A stretch of DNA of 22,278 bases from Chara braunii (Eukaryota > Streptophyta > Charophyceae > Charales > Characeae). The translations under genes were made by a program, and so were the position numbers. The notes under the pieces are model-generated. The model saw only the letters and a program-made list of their open reading frames with translations, was not told the DNA's origin and did not search any database. The first letter of the stretch is position 1; the number at the start of each line of letters is the position of its first letter. The stretch is taken from assembly GCA_003427395.1 (NCBI GenBank), contig BFEA01000354.1:901223-923500 (forward strand). The letters run 5' to 3'. Below are positions 22,190-22,278 of this stretch, one piece after another.

Positions 22190-22278
<89 letters not shown>
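22190..22278. repeat. (CT)n microsatellite at window end
   Basis: Uninterrupted CT dinucleotides run for 89 bp and continue past the end of the window. The tract may be truncated by the window or by an assembly break. Confidence 0.95.

Larger units (their letters stand above)
21604..22278 (-). promoter_or_regulatory. Upstream region of the giant gene (5' UTR/promoter, position of start site unknown)
   Basis: No open frame of note lies here. The - strand is purine-rich, carries the five-copy 28-bp repeat, and further upstream a (CT)n tract. I see no clear TATA box; a weak TATA-like TGTATATGC lies at about 21722-21731 on the - strand. The assignment as regulatory rests only on position. Confidence 0.4.

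Overview
This is a eukaryotic nuclear window. It has no operon-like gene packing and no ribosome-binding sites. It has many long microsatellites, decayed retroelement coding sequence, other old tandem duplications and one very large, apparently intronless gene. The style (sparse genes, heavy simple-sequence load, Ty3/gypsy debris, Glu/Ala/Ser homopeptides in a giant protein) would fit a large repeat-rich genome of the green lineage, for example a charophyte alga. That is a guess from texture, because no marker gene fixes the taxon.

Layout. Positions 1-7.1 kb are repeat-rich non-coding DNA: (CT)n, (AC)n, (TG)n, poly(T) and poly(A) tracts, a T-poor block (1.8-2.3 kb), a 91-bp tandem pair (2.77 kb), a 208-bp duplicated unit (3.6-4.3 kb) and a 47-bp tandem array (5.0 kb). 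Positions 7.15-8.17 kb hold a frameshifted Ty3/gypsy integrase remnant on the + strand whose catalytic Glu is replaced by Gly. Positions 8.2-10.3 kb are featureless apart from a perfect 51-bp tandem duplication. Positions 10.4-11.25 kb on the - strand hold frame-broken coding sequence with three related Cys/His-rich (RING/B-box-like) modules. Positions 11.25-13.6 kb hold a (CT)n(CA)n tract, an interleaved inverted repeat at 11.70 kb, a degenerate TTAACCC-rich stretch and a 31-bp repeat carrying AATAAA.

Positions 13.6-21.6 kb on the - strand are the main feature: one long gene encoding a giant protein with two calponin-homology (CH) domains, acidic and low-complexity regions (30 consecutive Glu, and a 9-residue repeat from a 27-bp minisatellite) and two hydrophobic segments at the extreme C-terminus. 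As given, the gene falls into two overlapping frames. The break coincides exactly with one 'n' flanked by an 84-bp near-perfect direct duplication (period 85 with the n). Removing one period restores a single frame of 2634 codons plus a stop, so the break looks like an unmerged contig overlap and not biology.

The CH-CH, long linker, C-terminal membrane anchor layout recalls animal calmin and nesprin-type cytoskeleton-to-membrane tethers. The CH domains themselves look like the single (type-3, transgelin/calponin/IQGAP) kind, and the anchor appears to have two segments. This is the best candidate here for a poorly described protein. The upstream region of this gene carries five copies of a ~28-bp pyrimidine-rich repeat and a long (CT)n that runs off the window end.
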